This document shows, one piece after another, positions 34,525 to 46,917 of a stretch of DNA of 64,000 bases. The notes under the pieces are model-generated. The model did not search any database. It saw only the letters and a program-made list of their open reading frames with translations, and had not been told where the DNA came from. Every line of letters starts with the position of its first letter. Position 1 is the first letter of the stretch. Source of the stretch: Armigeres subalbatus (Eukaryota; Arthropoda; Insecta; Diptera; Culicidae). The translations under genes were made by a program, and so were the position numbers. Location: contig NC_085141.1 in NCBI RefSeq assembly GCF_024139115.2, forward strand, positions 405,297,612-405,361,611, in the 5' to 3' direction.

Positions 34525-35813
34525 TGTAACGTTTTACGTTTTTTACCGTTTTGAATTACGTAAATATTCGAAGCTTCAGACGTTTTTATTTTTTTAAGCA
34601 AAATCAAGTGTAAATAAATTTTTGAAGTTAATTTTTATTATTGTTATTGAGTTTAATGGTTTTTACGTGTCGTCTGTTTTAGTTGAATTTAATATTTGTA
34701 GCTTTTGACGTTTTTTTTCTTTTTAAGTAAAATAATGTTCAAATTCAAATTAAATTCGATACGTGTCAACGAGAAAGCAATTCGTCGACATGGTTTGTGT
34801 CTCAACTAAATGTTGTGATGTTTGAGTACTATGACGACAGCCATATTCAATATGGCAACGATACTTTGTAATGTTCTATGTAGTAAAGTTAGCTCGATGT
34901 CTCCGAAGGCGCGAACTCTATGTCGCCATTTGAAATTTAAATTGGCGCAATTGCTAAATAATGAGTTAATTGTTGTAGAAGGTTTCTTGTTCAAGAACAA
35001 ACTCAAACTCGGTCATTTCGCTTCCATAACGGCTGGCATTTAGAAGTTTTGCGAGTTTTAAGAATTTGTATTACAGAGTTTGAGTAAAGTTCAGTTTGTC
35101 GAGGTATTTAAAGTGATTGGAGTGATCTTGTACGTGATTGTAATTAGATTTTCGTTCGTTCTTTAGATTTGATTCGATTGTCGGTGTAGCCGACTTTCGC
35201 AAAGTTCTATTTTAAAAGTGTAGTGTACCAAAACAGGCAATTTTTTGTCGAACTACTCGTTATCTGTTAATTGAAATTATTGTTTCACGTTGGACTTCCA
35301 GCGCGTGGCGCTTTTTTGGTACGGGCTGGAATTTTCGGAGTCGACCCGGAGTCGGCGAAAAGGGTTTGCGTTTCCATTTCCGTACCAACCTCAAATGTGT
35401 TCAACCCGAAACAAATAAATCCTACGAATGTTTGAGTAAGAAGATCGAGTAGTTCCGTTTTTAGTTCCCTTTAGTTGAAGCAACCGCTGAAAGATCGCTC
35501 CGTTTGCTTTCCGTTCCGTTCCGTCATCTACTTCGGTTCTTCACCTCGCATAATTTCTGTCGGGATTTGTTGGCGGGTTTGAAGAGTTTGAGAGTTTGAA
35601 TTACGTAACTTGGGAGGTGGCCAAGTTGGGGAAAACACTTGGCGCAAAGCGTAATTTTAGGTTTCAGCCAGCGACCGTTCGAGTATCCCCTGAGGAGAGA
35701 AGTCGAGAAATAGTCGGGCAAAACAACTCGACCGGTGGTCTTCCGTATCCCGGAAGTGGCGCTTAAGCCACCGGTTATTAATAAACCTCGAGCTGAAGCT
35801 ACGAACGGTTACA
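34525..35813 (+). repeat. LTR 2 (1289 bp)
   Basis: Complete LTR from TGTAACGTTTTACG to CGAACGGTTACA. It contains the frame 34822-35043 (MSTMTTAIFNMATILCNVLC), mostly shared with LTR3 but frameshifted in LTR1. It has the same shortened form as LTR1, lacking the 630-bp segment of LTR3. Confidence 0.85.
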
Positions 35814-37640
35814 TTGGCGCCCAACGTGAGGCGCATGAAAACAAGCCTCCGACAGTTTTCTAAATTCCGCATGAGAAATCGCGTAAATTTTCGACAGTTT
35901 TCTAAATTCCGCATGAGAAATTGTTAAATCTAATCGGACAATTTTTTTTAAATTTTGCGGTAAAAATCGCGAAATTGTAGTAAATTAGGGAAAAGTAATC
36001 TAAAAAAACATTCGTTTTTCATTCATAAAAAAATGTCAAAAGGCGCAATCAAATAATTAGCGAAAAGGCTTATAGAACTAAGTTAGTAAATTTTTATCCA
36101 AACATTCATTTTAGGCTAACCAGAACATCTTTCATTTTCAAAACTACTTAGGAACTATGTTAATTTAAATCTACGTTAGTCGACAGTTTCAAAATGACTC
36201 ACCCGAGGACCGGATTGCTAATCCGTAAAGAAGTCGGCCATTGTCGGTCTTGGGTACAATCCCATACCGAGCCGTGGTTTGTTTATCTCGGTTGTCTAGT
36301 GCAAATTCGAACTGCGTTTTTGATTTTCATTTTCGGCACCTAAAATACATCGAGACGAATTAGTATTGTCATATAGAGAAGTGAAACGTGTTAATTAGAA
36401 CAAATACTTATCTGTTTCTCGTTCCGGTACATTCCGTTCCGTAGAAAGTCGTCCCGCGATGACAACCCTGGTGGTTGCTTAAAGGCACTGTTGATCGTCA
36501 GGAATGGTGCTTCGAGTCGACGGCGTTACGAAATCATAGTTCGGATCGAGTACATTCCGTGAAGACGTGTCGTACGTTTCGATAACTCTGGCGATTGGTT
36601 GCGTAGAGGCACTGTTATTCGTCGGGTATGGTGCTTCGGGAGTGAACGGTGTAAATAACTCCTTGTCCGGATCAGTTACATGCTGATCAGCAATCATTCA
36701 CACACACACACATTGATGTTCGTCGCGTTCGAATGTTAAACGTTCTTCATTAGCGATTGAGTAGCCGTAGCACAGTACACTCGCCGCGTGTGTAATTCGC
36801 AGGAAAAAGTTTTTTTTGTTCCGATAAATTTTCCCGACGGAGGTCGGTTGGAAGCATATCCCACGATGAGCAACCTGAAACGAAAGAAAATCGGATAAAT
36901 AACTGGAAATATAGAAATAAGTACCTTATACTCCCCCGGTTTACAGCAATTTCCAAAAGTTTTTTAGGTCCCACGATGTCCTCCAGCAGCTTTTCTAACA
37001 CTTTTTATTGAAACTATTCCAACAGGAAACTGATTCTATCTTCTTTCTTCTGTTATTGTTTTATTTTGTTTTAAACGTCAACAGTCAGTGCGATGTTTTT
37101 TGCAGACGTCATCCACGAGATGACAGTGCGATGTTTTTGCATATATGACAGCTGACGCGATGACATTCAGAGACTTGCATGCAAGTTGATGATGCTGTCA
37201 GTTATTGATTGGATGAGAATAGAGTTGCGCGCTATTTCTTTTGGATTCTACACTGGTCGAAAAAAAAAGTTTTTCGATGTGGAGTTCAAAGTTAAGTTTT
37301 TAGTGATTATTTAATTGCAAGGTCAGACAGAAGCTCTGATGAAATTAGATAATCTATTTTCGTTTAGTACTGACTGTAGATGTGTCAAACAAGTTTTGAT
37401 AATACAGTCAGTCAGTTTTTTTTGCTCAATCAACGATAGTAACGGACAAGTTTCGTTGAGTTGTTTGTGCGTTTTCGTTTAATTAGCGTGCACTTTATTC
37501 AAAACAATCGAAGAAAAACTTGAGTTGATTTTTGATCCAACTGCAGGAGGGAATTCTTTTATTGCGGTGTTTAACCAGCATGTGGGTTATGAAAATTTGA
37601 TCAGTTTCTGATCAAATTTTCATAAAATACGGTGGTGTGA
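35814..37640 (+). other. Noncoding internal region 2 of the LTR element
   Basis: Almost identical to 32704-34524, including the primer-binding-like start and the tRNA-Ser-like module at 36196-36278. It differs by small indels only, which suggests recent duplication or gene conversion. Confidence 0.8.
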
Positions 37641-39553
37641 TGTAACGTTTTACGTTTTTTACCGTTTTGAATTACGTAAATATTCGAAGCTTCAGACGTT
37701 TTTATTTTTTTAAGCAAAATCAAGTGTAAATAAATTTTTGAAGTTAATTTTTATTATTGTTATTGAGTTTAATGGTTTTTACGTGTCGTCTGTTTTAGTT
37801 GAATTTAATATTTGTAGCTTTTGACGTTTTTCTCTTTTTAAGTAAAATAATGTTCAAATTCAAATTAAATTCGATACGTGTCAACGAGAAAGCAATTCGT
37901 CGACATGGTTTGTGTCTCGACTAAAAGTTGTGATGTTTGAGTACTATGACGACAGCCATATTCAATATGGCAACGATACTTTGTAATGTTCTATGTAGTA
38001 AAGTTAGCTCGATGTCTCCGAAGGCGCGAACTCTATGTCGCCATTTGAAATTTAAATTGGCGCAATTGCTAAATAATGAGTTAATTGTTGTAGAAGGTTT
38101 CTTGTTCAAGAACAAACTTAAACTCGTTCTGCTTCCATAACGACTGGCATTTAGAAGTTTTGCGAATTTTAAGAATTTGTATTACAGAGTTTGAGTAAAG
38201 TTCAGTTTGTCGAGGTATTTAAAGTGATTGGAGTGATCTTGTACGTGATTGTAATTAGATTTTTTTTAGATTTAATTCTGTTGTCGGTGTAGCCGACTTT
38301 CGCAAATTTCTATTTTAAAAGTGTAGTGTACTAAAAAAAGGTAAATTTGTTGTTGAACTACTCGTTATCTGTTAAATGTTAATTTATGTTTCGCGTTGGA
38401 CTTCCAGCGCGTGGCGCTTTTTTTGGTACGGGCTGGAATTTTCGAGGTCGACCCGGAGTCGGCGAAAAGGGTTTGCGGCATTTCCGCCGTTTGATCGTTG
38501 AAGGAGTTTTTGTGGAGTCCGTGCGCTCATCAAGGCCCGCCCTTCGGGGTAGCGAAACGAAGTGTGGTGAAGTTTCGTAAGAATAGTGAAGCGAAAAGTG
38601 AACCGTCGATCGCCAATTAATCGACGGTGGTCCGAACCCTACGGACCGTTCAGAGAGCTCGGCGCGTGGAATACGTCGCCAATAGCGTACCACAGTGCCC
38701 AATTGGAACCGAAGGCTGGGGTTCATTTCATCACGGGCGATAATAGCCGTGAAAAGCACAGCCGTGCGGAGGTACCCTTGTCCAGAGGGTAAGATCAACC
38801 CGGGAAGCGCGACATCCGTCGACGCAGCTCTCACGAGAAAATCGGAGGCCTTCCGTCCAGCCGCCACCCACTTCGCAATTTTAGTTCGGCAACGGGCTCA
38901 TCAGCTGCGCGCCATCCTGCAGCTAGGCGATTCTTCTGTCGCCGCCATCGTCAAGGACAGCATCGCCGCCATCGCCACGAACAGGTTCGACGCCATCGTT
39001 CCGAACCGGTTCGCCGCCATCGCGCCGGCGAAACCCAGCAAGTCGACGAAGAAGAAAACCTGCGCAGGTATGTGACTAGTGTGTAGACATGGCCATGATC
39101 TAGATAAACGTTTCCATTTCCGTACCAACCCCAAATGTGTTCAACCCGAAACAAATAAATCCTACGAATGTTTGAGTAAGAAGATCGAGTAGTTCCGTTT
39201 TTAGTTCCCTTTAGTTGAAGCAACCGCTGAAAGATCGCTCCGTTTGCTTTCCGTTCCGTTCCGTCATCTACTTCGGTTCTTCACCTCGCATAATTTCTGT
39301 CGGGATTTGTTGGCGGGTTTGAAGAGTTTGAGAGTTTGAATTACGTAACTTGGGAGGTGGCCAAGTTGGGGAAAACACTTGGCGCAAAGCGTAATTTTAG
39401 GTTTCAGCCAGCGACCGTTCGAGTATCCCCTGAGGAGAGAAGTCGAGAAATAGTCGGGCAAAACAACTCGACCGGTGGTCTTCCGTATCCCGGAAGTGGC
39501 GCTTAAGCCACCGGTTATTAATAAACCTCGAGCTGAAGCTACGAACGGTTACA
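37641..39553 (+). repeat. LTR 3 (1913 bp, long form)
   Basis: It equals LTR1 and LTR2 at both ends but has about 630 extra bases (about 38478-39108). The extra part is G/C richer and holds frames on both strands. One (38695-39075) encodes an Ala-rich segment ending KPSKSTKKKTCAG, directly followed by CAG/GTATGTG, a good splice-donor match. The break in the short forms lies between TTTGCG and ACGTTTCC. Confidence 0.8.
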
Positions 39554-39665
39554 ACTGGGTCCCGTGACCTTTATATCGTCGAGAAACACTCTCACTCCCT
39601 CGATGTAGAATCACCTCCCTGTAGAATCACTTCTATCTTACGCTGCCAGATTGCTGGCGCCGACG

Positions 39666-40370
39666 TGCGGCTGTCTCGAACTGACGCTGCTCGTGCGTGC
39701 GTGTCTGCTCCGCGAATTATTAATCGGTGGCTTGTCGAGTATCTTTCCGGCAAATGATAGTCCGACAGCTGATATCTCGATTTTTGACTGGATATCGTAA
39801 CGAACTCATATATGAGCAAGAACACACTGAAAATGCATCCCTGAATCTCGCCAATGTTTATAATCGATCTTTGACTCCTGATGTCCTACTACATGGCGAG
39901 TTACCGGCAACCACGTCGTCTACCTTGAGAATTTTCTCACTAGTCGCTGTTATAAAGTCAGGGTTAGCCGAAATAGGTTGGCTTCTCTCGGCCCGACTCC
40001 ACACAGGCTACACCCGAGAGTCGAATAAATTTTCTTGGGGCATCGACGAGGACGTGTGAAATAAGTGGCATACGAAACTCGGGGAAGCATTTGCTTCACG
40101 AATGCTCACTGTTTATGCAGCTTAGGATACATCACCGACTGGAACCCTACCAACCGGATCGGCTGTAATAATATTTTTGAATATTTTTTTTATATTTATT
40201 GTAGCCAGATATGTGACAATTTTCAGGTTGATAGATGTACAACTGATGAAAAAAGAAAAATCAATAATCCGGGGGCATCTTTAGATTTATTATCATAGAG
40301 GATTTTAAGACTATAAAAAGATCTCCCAGCCAAAATAAAAACTTCTGCTTTAGTCACTCATTGTATTAAA
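39666..40370. other. Between gypsy remnant and ppk-B promoter region
   Basis: The plus frame 39727-40059 (contains NASLNLANVYNRSLTPDVLL) is long but I do not recognise it. Probably retroelement remnant; no gene call made. Confidence 0.3.
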
Positions 40371-40374
40371 ATTA

Positions 40375-40585
40375 CCGTTTTTACTCAAATTCCGAACATG
40401 ACTTATATTCCGAACACTCGCTTTTAAACGGCCATTTTGACTTTATTCGTGTAATTTTTTCCACAGGAGCTTATCATTTTTAATCTTGATCCTTAGTGCG
40501 GAAAACTAATGAAAGTTTTAGTTTTAGGGCGCTAAAACGCCAGTATTCAGAATATGAGTCATGTTCTTGATTTGAGCCAAAACGG
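40375..40585. mobile_element. MITE with CCGTTTT ends upstream of ppk-B
   Basis: Left CCGTTTTTACTCAAATTCCG and right reverse complement CCGTTTTGGCTCAAATCAAG are inverted, both running on to GAACATGACT. TA is duplicated at 40373-40374 and 40586-40587. Noncoding, about 190 bases before the ppk-B TATA box. Confidence 0.75.
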
Positions 40586-40778
40586 TACCAGCAGATAGAT
40601 CAATCTGGTATTTTTTCCCTCCCATTGCAACTACGAACATTGCTTTTAATTACACAGTTTGGTCCAATTTAAGGAATTATACATTCACGTCGAGCACATG
40701 ATTAATTCTAGTAGTTCATTACAAATTCATGAGACATTGCAGTATTCCCATAGCTGTGGTCAGCAGTGAAGCAGTGAT

Positions 40779-40814
40779 TATATAACAAAACAACATCTAC
40801 TTGTATCAATCAGT
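40779..40814 (+). promoter_or_regulatory. Core promoter of ppk-B (TATA plus initiator)
   Basis: TATATAA at 40779-40785 and the arthropod initiator TCAGT at 40810-40814 are 33 bases apart (T of TATA to A+1 at 40812), the standard spacing. The predicted 5' leader is 38 bases, ending AGCTTAAA before the ATG at 40850. Confidence 0.6.
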
Positions 40815-40849
40815 TTCCATTAAAATTTTCGTCGTTTCGCAAGCTTAAA

Positions 40850-42738
40850 ATGAAAGCCTTTAAGGACCAAGCTGGTTGGACGCACATTTTTGGTCCGCAA
40901 AAGGATTCATTCAACAAACTTGCACGTCCTCCGACACGTAAACCTCCCCCGAAGCCCTCGAAATGGAGCAAAGTTCGTTCCAACGTGAAAGAACTCGCAG
41001 AAGAATATTGCTCGCATAGCAGCATTCACGGTATGAGCTACATAGGCTCGCGGCGAAGATCTCTGCTGGAACGGCTCTGGTGGATTGCGGTGTTTGTCGT
41101 CTCAGTTTACGGCTGTGGCAAGTTAATCGAAAAAGTTTACCAGAAATGGAACAATAATCCGGTGATTGTGACGTTTGATGAACGGCCCCTACCCGTATGG
41201 TCGCTGCCTTTCCCGGCTGTCACCCTTTGTCCACAGGCGAAGATTCGTTCCAAGTATATGAATTTCACTGAAGATTTCTTTCGATTTGCAAACATAAGTG
41301 GACCTTGGGATCCACTCGATCAAAAAAGGTACACACGCATTTGAATGACTGTTTTCTTCATTATTATTTTACTTGTGAGTTGATTTTCCAGTCTGGACCA
41401 ATTGATGGCTGTTCTTCAAATCTGTGATGAATTTTTCTTCGTCAAGCCTAAGTATTTAGAGCTCTTTTCCCACCAGGATTCCAACGTAGATGTTGTTTCC
41501 ATTCTGAGAAAATTATCTCCACTCGTGAACCAAACAATTCTCACATGCAGAATTAACGGCGCAAGATGTAACGAGCTGTTCACCGAAACATTGACGGACG
41601 AAGGTATTTGCTTTACGTTCAACGGGTTTTCGTCGTACGACATGTTTAAGGATGGAGTTCTGCACGATGAATACAAATATCTGAACGAGCCAAAAAATGT
41701 CACCAAGTGGAGTATGACAGAAGGTTACAAGGTCGAGAATACTCTGGACTCACACCCAATTCGCGCACTTGGTTCTGGATTTGGAGCTGGTTTGACCATG
41801 CGCCTTATGGCGCACATGAGTAACATTGAGGAACACTGCCGTGAACAACAGGGATTCAAGGTAACGATTCACGCTCCAAACGAATATCCTCAGGTTTCGA
41901 AGAAGTTCGCCCTGGTGACTCATTCCCGAGATGTGACTCTAGCCGTTAGGCCCATTATTATGCAAACCTCTCTCGAGTTGAAAGATTACGACCCACATCG
42001 TCGCAATTGCTACTTCCACAACGAACGTCAGCTGAAGTTTTTCGAAGTTTACACACAGAGCAACTGCGAAGTGGAATGCCTCACTAACTACACACTGACG
42101 ATGTGCGATTGCGTGTTGTTTTCTATGCCCCGTTCCTCTGGAACACGCCTATGTCAAATTTCGGAAAAAATCTGTGTGATTCGGGCAGAATACACAATGC
42201 TGAAGCTATCGGCACTGCAAAGGGTGGGCGATCAGGAGAGCCAAGGGGCGGCATGCGATTGCATTCCTTCTTGTATTTCGATTCAGTACGATGCCGAAAT
42301 TACCCAAAGCAAGTGTGACTTCAAGAAGACGCTGAACTTACGGCTTGGGTATGAAAATCCTAAGCTTCGGGAGCAAATTGAAAGGTAAGAGTAAAGATAA
42401 GTCGCGTAAAAATATTGTTCTATGATGAGAAAAGCCATAATTACTTACTAGAGTGATAAATATTCTTTTTCATATATTTCAGTCGACAAATATCCAAACT
42501 GGCCATCTATTTCAAGGAAGTACAGTTTATCACATCCAAACGAAGTGAAATGTTCGGATTGACAGATTTCATAGCAAATTGTGGCGGAATACTGGGTTTA
42601 TGCCTGGGCGTTAGCCTCTTTAGTTTGATTGAGCTTCTATACTATTGCTTGGCGCGTCCGCTGTTGCTGCTTCGTGAATCGTTCAAGAACAAACGGAAGA
42701 TAAAGATTGTCAAAGAAGCGAGTATTAATCGGTTTTAA
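40850..42738 (+). CDS. ppk: ppk-B: pickpocket (DEG/ENaC) sodium-channel subunit, 3 exons
   Basis: CDS join(40850..41328, 41392..42384, 42483..42738), 575 aa. Both introns are short, GT-AG and phase 2. N-terminus rich in basic and proline residues; gating motif H60-G61 (SSIHG); TM1 about 72-94; FPAVTLCP at 121-128; Cys-rich ectodomain with EGICFTFNGF, RALGSGFGAGL and CEVECLTNYTLTMCDC; TM2 with filter G533-V-S535; basic tail ending INRF. Length and order fit full DEG/ENaC subunits, so it is probably functional. The start MKAFKDQ matches MKSFKNQ of ppk-C. It lies head-on between transposon islands with its own TATA promoter. Exact orthologue not assignable by eye. Confidence 0.93.
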
Positions 42739-43735
42739 ATAGGATATTTATTGTACAATTTGATCTTGCATTATTTAACTCAGCAAAAGGAAGATACAAT
42801 TTAAATAGAATAATTATTAATTTCATGATTTGTTATATTCGAAAAATGTTCATCCATCTTGTTTGCCCATAATATCAATGTCGGCGGCAGGGATTGAATC
42901 CAAAAGAGCATGAAGAATTCTCTCACTTATCATCTCTGTATACATATACCATATGTAGCATACATATAGAATTGATTCGGGAGGCTATACTTCATGATAT
43001 TTGTTTTTATACAGCTCCAAACGTGAAAATCACTGGTTCTGATGATGCATTTCAACTTGTTCTACACGGCTGTGCGTTCCCCAACACAAAATGAGCGAGA
43101 ACAAAGCGAGAATCATCACCTCTCGGTGGGGGCTGCCTATCCGTTTCGGTGTTTTTGCACTTGTATACAAGTTTGATAAAAAAAACATTTCATGGCTTAT
43201 TATGATTCGGAACAGTTTTGCCTTTTTTTTGTCGTTGTTCGTTATCTATTAAGAGCGATTTCTGCAAAAATCTCTGATTTTCGTACTATTCCTTTCTAAT
43301 GTTATATGAAAGACACGCAAGTTCTTGCGTAAATAACGATAGATGTCGATAACGCGCTCTTCGGTTAGAGCTGTTAAGCGTGAATGCGATATTTAGGTGA
43401 ATGCTCAGCTTACTTCCGTAAGAGCTCTGGACCGACGAATCAGCGAGCAGAGACTGAATTGAACTCCACTTCGTTTGCTCAACCACTACATTTTTCTCGC
43501 TTGGAATCCCATTCTCTAACATTTGAGTTCTCATAAATTTCGCTGGCCAAAAAGGTGGATTTTAAAATCATTAGAGTACGAGACAGAAGTCGTCCAGCAG
43601 TTGAACGTCGATCTTTTGGGTGGTCTTGGTCGTGGGGCTTCAAAATCTGAAAAAATAAATTATCTCCATTGAAACTTTGGTTGAGAAGGAGCAAACGAAT
43701 GTAGATTCAAGCATGTTCGAAGCTCAGAACGAAGA
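42739..43735. other. ppk-B 3' flank, no gene recognised
   Basis: AT-rich 3' flank without a clear AATAAA close to the stop. The short frames at 42894-43094, 43286-43534 and 43479-43694 show no motif. Confidence 0.35.
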
Positions 43736-43739
43736 TGGG

Positions 43740-44130
43740 GAAGAGCCATTTGGCCGAATACCGTTCGGCCAAATGCCACTAAGCGGAAAGTTGTTTAGCC
43801 GAATATACCATTTGGCCGAACAGACCATTAGGCGAAAGTCATTTGGCCGTAAGAGTCGTTTGGCCGAAAAGGATCATTTGTCCGAAAGGGTCATTTGTCC
43901 GAAAGGGTCGTTTGGCTGAAAAGGTTTTTTTTCTGGTCGAAAGGGTCATATGACCGAGGGGGTCATTAGGCCGAAAGGGTCATTCGGTCGAAAGGAACGT
44001 TTGGCCGAAAGCGTCGTTTGGCCGAAAGGGTCATTTGGCACCCAGGGTCATTTGCCCGAAAGGGTCATTTGGTCGAAAGGGTCATTTAGCCGAAAGGGTC
44101 ATTTGGCCGAAAGGGTCGTTTTCGACCAAC
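43740..44130. repeat. GTCATTTGGCCGAAAGG minisatellite array
   Basis: About twenty imperfect 16-18-bp units of GGTCATTTGGCCGAAAG. A further short run follows at 44693-44745. The inverted form occurs at 46918-47020. It resembles the terminal array of element 2 (shared GGTCATTTGGC). Confidence 0.85.
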
Positions 44131-44239
44131 GACCCTTCCCCGATCTGACATGTCATGTCAGAAATAAGAAGTTCGATCAAATTTTAATGCAGATGAAATT
44201 CCAACTGTCGAAGAATGACTCAAACTTTACGTAAGACAA

Positions 44240-44440
44240 AATGCAAAGAAGTTCTCTTATTTGGTGGCTTACGTTGACGGTATGATGATTGTCTGCCACA
44301 AAGAAGAAGAATATGAAGAGATTTTCTGTAGTCTGAACAAGCATTTTGACACGGCCATCAATATGGTGCTGTCAAAGAATAGGATGGCTGATTTCATAAA
44401 AATATTTGTTTTTAATTTGCAGAATAGTGACATTTAATGT
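44240..44440 (+). pseudogene. Ty1/copia reverse-transcriptase fragment
   Basis: The frame reads KKFSYLVAYVDGMMIVCHKE, then EEIFCSLNKHFDT and MADFIK. The copia RT box YVDD is recognisable but its second aspartate is glycine (YVDG), so catalysis would be lost. Only about 65 codons remain. Confidence 0.5.
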
Positions 44441-44639
44441 TTCTAGTTGTCCCATGCTGTTTTTTTACGATGCCATTCCCAGTGTGCTGGCGGTTTCACA
44501 TTTGCTCAAACTAGTTATTTCTCTATCAGACATCATGGCTAGGCCTGCCAGCAATCCTTTCTAGTTCTTAAATTCATTGTTGGATTTTTTGTTGGCCACT
44601 AGGACAGCAAAAAGGCCATCAACTAAAAACGACATGGGA

Positions 44640-44690
44640 CAACTATGCTTGGGACGGCAGTATTTGGATGGGCGATAAGCTGGATTGTAG
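44640..44690 (+). pseudogene. Tiny RTE RT fragment
   Basis: ATGGGCGATAAGCTGGATTG encodes GDKLDCSN, matching KKGDKLDCSNYRAIT of the RTE at 24.5 kb. The GGCCGAA minisatellite run follows at once. Confidence 0.4.
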
Positions 44691-44745
44691 CAATCAGAAA
44701 GGCCGAATACGTCACTTAGCCGAATGGGTCATTTCGCCGAACAGC

Positions 44746-46917
44746 CCAGATAACTACACATCGCATAAGAATGCACGATTAGCATGGTTCACCGATCCAT
44801 ATTTCATCAGACTCGCATTGTGGTGCGAAAGTAGAAGCGTGAGTACTAGAGCCAGAGTGTAAAATAATCGAAATTTTTTGGTGAAGTCCACTTTCTTCTT
44901 TTGTCAGCTCACTCCCAGACACATTCATAGTCGGCTCTGGACTGTCAATATTCGGTTGAATATTAGTCATGGAATATTTATGCACATTCTATAAATTGAT
45001 AAATTATCTGAAACCTTGACACGTTTCAAATGAGTAAAGGAATTCATAACATAGGACTGAATCCGATTTTCATCCGCGAAGCAAATTCAACGGTAAACAT
45101 AAATATAAACAATGCTAATTATGTTTTTTTCTGCACATAGTCTAACTATGTCATTCTATGTTTTGAATAATCATGCGATGTTTGTTAAAATTCGGACCGA
45201 AATTGCTTCATGAAGCTGAATATTTTAAGCTCTGACTAGAACACTAGAGGCGTTGTAGTCATTTAAATTATTTTGCCAAATTATGCTTCAACTAGCTTCG
45301 ATTGTCCATAATTTATGCATCTTATTGTATTGCATGATTGGTTTCTTCACCAACATTGGTATGACACTTGTAGTACCGGTACTTTGGCTACCAATTCAAA
45401 GTAACATAGATGTTAGTCACGCGAACAGGAACGACATTAGCAATCTTATGCATTCAAATCAACTGATGCAAAGCTCATCAGCTTATTTATAAATATTCCT
45501 GCACAGTTGGCTATTTTACAAGTTTATTGACACCGCATATTCCTGCAATAAAATCTGATTCTCTTTCAAACAGAGTTTGTTACCACAAACTACATCGCAA
45601 TGTATAAAGAACAAACTCGCATAAAAATCGTGCAACGGTGAATTAGAGATAGGCGAACGCTCATGAGCCGTTCATTTGAGCCGGTTCGTGACAAAGAGCG
45701 AACGAACCACGACTCTATAATTTTGAGCCGCGGCTCTCAAATGAACGGTGGCTCACGGTGGCTGTTGAAATGAATCGTTCAGTCGTTCAATTTTGGTGTT
45801 CAAGGAAGCCTCACACCTTGAGAATCTTGCTCACGGATTTTTTTTTCGTAGTCGCAAATCATTCCCATTTTTAATACATGGGTGGCTAACTTAACTGTCC
45901 GTTTATTTAAGAGCATCTATTTCCTCACATTTGGGATGCCAGATCTGATTGTTTGACATCTGAAACTGTGGCTCGAAAATATTAACATGCAAGTAAGATT
46001 GGTAATTTTTGCATGCGCTAAAGTAGAGATAATGTTTTTTTGTACGTTAAACAAGAATTACACCTCGGGCAAATTTTCCGGAACAGATTTGGCTCCCATG
46101 TTAAAATACAGGCCGGAATTTCGATTCTCTGTGTCGAAACCCTATCAAAAGCCTTCATCCTGCCATATACATATATAAATATGGGGAAAAAATCTAAGGG
46201 CAAGATTCCCGTGGTGTGATTTACGCCGGAAATCATCAAGAAACTTTGTTATGGACTGCTGGGAGGCTTGATTAGGCGATATGTGAAGATTTGTGGATAA
46301 TTCAAAAACTAAAAATAGCTGCAATCATAGAATAGACGTGCGTTGATCACTGCGAATGATTAATGAGTACCTTTTTGACGGTAAAAAATAATACCCATTC
46401 GAAATCGGAGAGCAAAGAGTATATATCTTCTCACAGTTTTCTGATTCTAAAAGTACAAAGATTTAGACGAACTTTTGACTGGACGAATTTGGATTTGTAA
46501 TCAAGCACTTAAACGTACATAAAAACACAGTTGAATATACAAGATATCATAAAACAGTTTGCTTTTATGCTTCATTCACGGAATAAATAAAAACTTTGTA
46601 TCTCCGCTTATCATTTGTCGCTGTGAAAAATTTGAAGAGCGAAGTAAGAAGGGATACGCCTTTTTTTCTCACTCAACATTTCTAACTTTTTGTTGATTGA
46701 ATTGGCCTTTTTGGTCAAAAATAAAGCAACACAGCAATTTATTTTTCCTCTAAAAAAGCCAATCAAAACAACAATAAGTTTCCATGGTGATTAAACTCCA
46801 GTCAGTATTTCTAACTTCTTATTTCACATTTTTCACAATGAGAAGTGAGAAGTGATGATTGAGACGCCTTTAAGCGACTCTAATAAAGCCAAAAAAGAAG
46901 ATTGAGACGTGAGACGT
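44746..46917. other. Interior of element 3, no gene recognised
   Basis: AT-rich. A dyad-rich stretch at 45640-45790 repeats GAGCCG and GTTCATTTGAGCC in both orientations, a common arthropod MITE style. The frames at 45283-45492 and 45987-46178 show no domain. Confidence 0.35.

Larger units (their letters stand above)
31425..39553 (+). mobile_element. Triple-LTR array of a noncoding LTR retrotransposon
   Basis: LTR1 (31425-32703), internal (32704-34524), LTR2 (34525-35813), internal (35814-37640), LTR3 (37641-39553). LTRs begin TGTAAC and end GTTACA. After LTR1 and LTR2 comes the primer-binding-like TTGGCGCCCAACGTGAGGC. The two internal regions are nearly identical and have no gag or pol, so the element is nonautonomous (LARD/TRIM style). 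It sits in the gypsy RT, between codons for VTGPS and NDEVHL. Confidence 0.85.
27701..39665 (-). pseudogene. Ty3/gypsy pol, copy B, in three pieces
   Basis: Minus-strand domains in order: RT (39554-39665: SAPAIWQRKIEVILQG, VFLDDIKVTG with the catalytic DD), RT thumb (31160-31424: NDEVHLRRLEEVFRRL, ENCVFFAEHIDYCGYAINK), RNase H (30917-31150 and 28876-29244), integrase (28412-28918: zinc-finger part with WHCTHFGTTRTK; 28255-28518: VHVDFAGPYQDTYFFILIDA) and integrase C-terminus (27940-28197: QSPSMLMFSRQIRPRTDLML). Two later insertions split it: 29253-30916 and 31425-39553. Frameshifts make it inactive. Confidence 0.85.

Noticed and set aside
38379..39223. Host gene in the GC-richer part of LTR3
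   Set aside because: The segment lies within an LTR bounded by LTR1/LTR2-identical sequence, and overlapping frames occur on both strands; more likely element leader sequence.
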